Program-made: the position numbers and the translations under genes
Shown: one piece after another, positions 14,322 through 15,458 of the stretch
How positions within the stretch are numbered: position 1 is the first letter of the stretch
Layout of the letters: each line of letters begins with the position of its first letter
Notes under the pieces: generated by a model
Told to the model about the DNA's origin: nothing
The model's database searches: none
Seen by the model: only the letters and a program-made list of their open reading frames with translations
Assembly: GCA_002403895.1 (NCBI GenBank)
Contig: DHIQ01000063.1
Coordinates: forward strand, 1 to 15,458
DNA: 15,458 bases
Origin: Candidatus Neomicrothrix sp. UBA4742
GTDB lineage: Bacteria; Actinomycetota; Acidimicrobiia; Acidimicrobiales; Acidimicrobilacustridaceae
Reading direction: 5' to 3'

Positions 14322-15458
14322 CCGGCCAGCTCCCGATAGCGGGCGTAGCGCCCGGCGACGGCCGACTCCCACCGCGGATCGGGCTCGATCCGACGGTCGC
14401 GGTGCACCCAACGGTCGGCGGCAGCCCCGGCCGGCTCGAGCCCGGCGGTCTGGCGGGCCAGCCAGGCGGCACCAAGGGCCCCACCTTCGGGCACGGCCAC
14501 GATGTCAACCGACAGGCCCGTACCGTCGGCCAGGGCCTGCGCCCACGAAGCGTCGCGCACCCCACCACCGGTGGCGACGATCCGCGACGGGTCGATCTGG
14601 GCCAGGTCGAGCATATGGCGGACCGCGAAGGCGGAGGCCTCGTGGGCGGCGCGGGTGATCGCATCCGGGCCGAGACCGATGTCGAGGTCGTGCAACGAGG
14701 CCCGCCGATCGGGGTCGTGGAACGGCACCCGCTCGCCCCGCAGGTACGGCTGCCACACCGGCACCCGCGCCGGATCGTCGGGCGCCACGCTCCCCGCCCA
14801 CGGATCGGTGCCCAGAGCCCGGGCCACCCAGTTCACGAACAGGCCCCCGGCGTTGGACGGGCCGCCAACCAACACCTTGCCCGGCGTGGTGTGCGGCACC
14901 GTCCATAGCCCGGCGACCTCTCGCCACTCGGGGATGACAGCCCACACGATGAGGGTCGAGCCGAGGATCACGAGCACGTCGCCGTCGTCGTCGGCACCAG
15001 CCACCAGCTGCTCGCCCAGCGCGTCGATCGTTCCCCCGCCCAACAACGCTCCACCGGTGGCGTCGACCGTACCCACCGCCTCGCTCCCCGCCACGATCCG
15101 CGGCAGCCGGGTGACGTCGTCGAGACCGGCGCCCCGGGCGACCTCGCGGTCCCAGCCGTGGAAGTCGAACAGCGGCAGGGTCGTGTAGGCCACCGTGGTG
15201 TCGATCGCCCCGACGCCGCTCAACGCGGCGTTGGCCACCGCCTGGGCCGGCCAATAGCCGGCGGCGTCGGGGTAGTGGCGGACCAGCCATTCGAGGAAGC
15301 GGACCATCTCGCCCGGCGCGGGCCCGGTGGTGCTCTCGCCCCCGGCTCCGCGGGCGTCGCCGTAGAGCAGACCCGGCGAGATCGGCCGTCCGGCCTGGTC
15401 GACGGCGCACAACGAGGGCACCATGGCGGCGACGTTCACGGCCCTGATGTCGAGGTCG
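14318..15458 (-). CDS. FGGY-family carbohydrate kinase, N-terminus outside window
   Basis: The frame is open to the right edge: residues DLDIRAV precede the GTG at 15439, so that GTG is internal and the gene is truncated. About 379 residues are visible; the family is usually near 500, so the first phosphate-binding motif is missing. Visible features are the SLCAVDQAGRPISPGLLYGDARG region, VLILGST-like residues (VILGSTLIVWAV), GGPSNAGGLFVNW, and the C-terminal ATP-site stretch TGGGVRDASWAQALADGTG, followed by EGGALGAAWLAR. These are typical of xylulokinase-like FGGY kinases, which phosphorylate sugars or polyols with ATP. Its stop overlaps the amidohydrolase start, so it is co-translated with lipid-catabolic genes, which is unusual for a sugar kinase. 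The substrate is unknown. Confidence 0.85.
   Translation of the reverse strand, partial: DLDIRAVNVAAMVPSLCAVDQAGRPISPGLLYGDARGAGGESTTGPAPGEMVRFLEWLVRHYPDAAGYWPAQAVANAALSGVGAIDTTVAYTTLPLFDFHGWDREVARGAGLDDVTRLPRIVAGSEAVGTVDATGGALLGGGTIDALGEQLVAGADDDGDVLVILGSTLIVWAVIPEWREVAGLWTVPHTTPGKVLVGGPSNAGGLFVNWVARALGTDPWAGSVAPDDPARVPVWQPYLRGERVPFHDPDRRASLHDLDIGLGPDAITRAAHEASAFAVRHMLDLAQIDPSRIVATGGGVRDASWAQALADGTGLSVDIVAVPEGGALGAAWLARQTAGLEPAGAAADRWVHRDRRIEPDPRWESAVAGRYARYRELAG

Noticed and set aside
1..15458. CRISPR array, tRNA/rRNA, transposase, toxin-antitoxin or phage-defence genes
   Set aside because: No regularly spaced repeats, RNA gene signatures or such protein families were seen on either strand; nearly all sequence is explained by metabolic genes.

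Overview
This high-GC window uses many GTG starts and packs its genes into operons with 1-4 bp stop/start overlaps. It looks like an actinobacterial chromosome, perhaps Acidimicrobiia or a mycolic-acid relative. That is inferred from composition and gene families only; no marker gene is present. No rRNA, tRNA, CRISPR array, phage or IS element was seen.

Layout: (1) 1-407, + strand, the end of a CBS-domain protein. (2) 553-2581, - strand: a carboxymuconolactone-decarboxylase-family protein, a zinc-ribbon DUF35/OB-fold protein, and a cysteine-less thiolase-fold protein resembling Ltp2-type retro-aldolases. (3) A 106-bp divergent promoter region (2582-2687) with a perfect 16-bp palindrome. (4) 2688-7711, + strand: a MaoC-N (HadA-like) half hydratase, two acyl-CoA ligases, a second DUF35 protein with a degraded zinc ribbon, and a second thiolase that keeps its nucleophilic cysteine. 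(5) 7902-9113, + strand: a secreted alpha/beta-hydrolase lipase with a C-terminal ricin-B lectin domain. (6) 9172-10593, - strand: a TreT-like GT4 glycosyltransferase. (7) 10696 to the right edge, - strand, transcribed from right to left: an FGGY carbohydrate kinase (cut by the edge), an ACMSD-like amidohydrolase, a one-cluster ferredoxin, and a 732-residue fused double acyl-CoA dehydrogenase.

Blocks 2, 4 and 7 together suggest catabolism of a branched or cyclic carboxylic acid, such as a steroid side chain or a terpenoid acid. Acyl-CoA ligases would activate the acid, the double ACAD would desaturate it, a MaoC-type hydratase would add water, and DUF35-thiolase pairs would cleave C-C bonds by retro-aldol or thiolytic chemistry. 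The substrate cannot be read from the sequence. The catalytic half of the hydratase, any P450 and any dedicated regulator are not in the window. The lipase and the glycosyltransferase look like unrelated insertions between the two catabolic blocks.

The most notable points are the mirrored pair of DUF35-thiolase modules on either side of one promoter, one without catalytic Cys and one with it; the fused ACAD in which FAD-binding and catalytic residues are divided between halves; and the palindromic operator candidate. These are variations on known families. I found no evidence of a wholly new kind of system.
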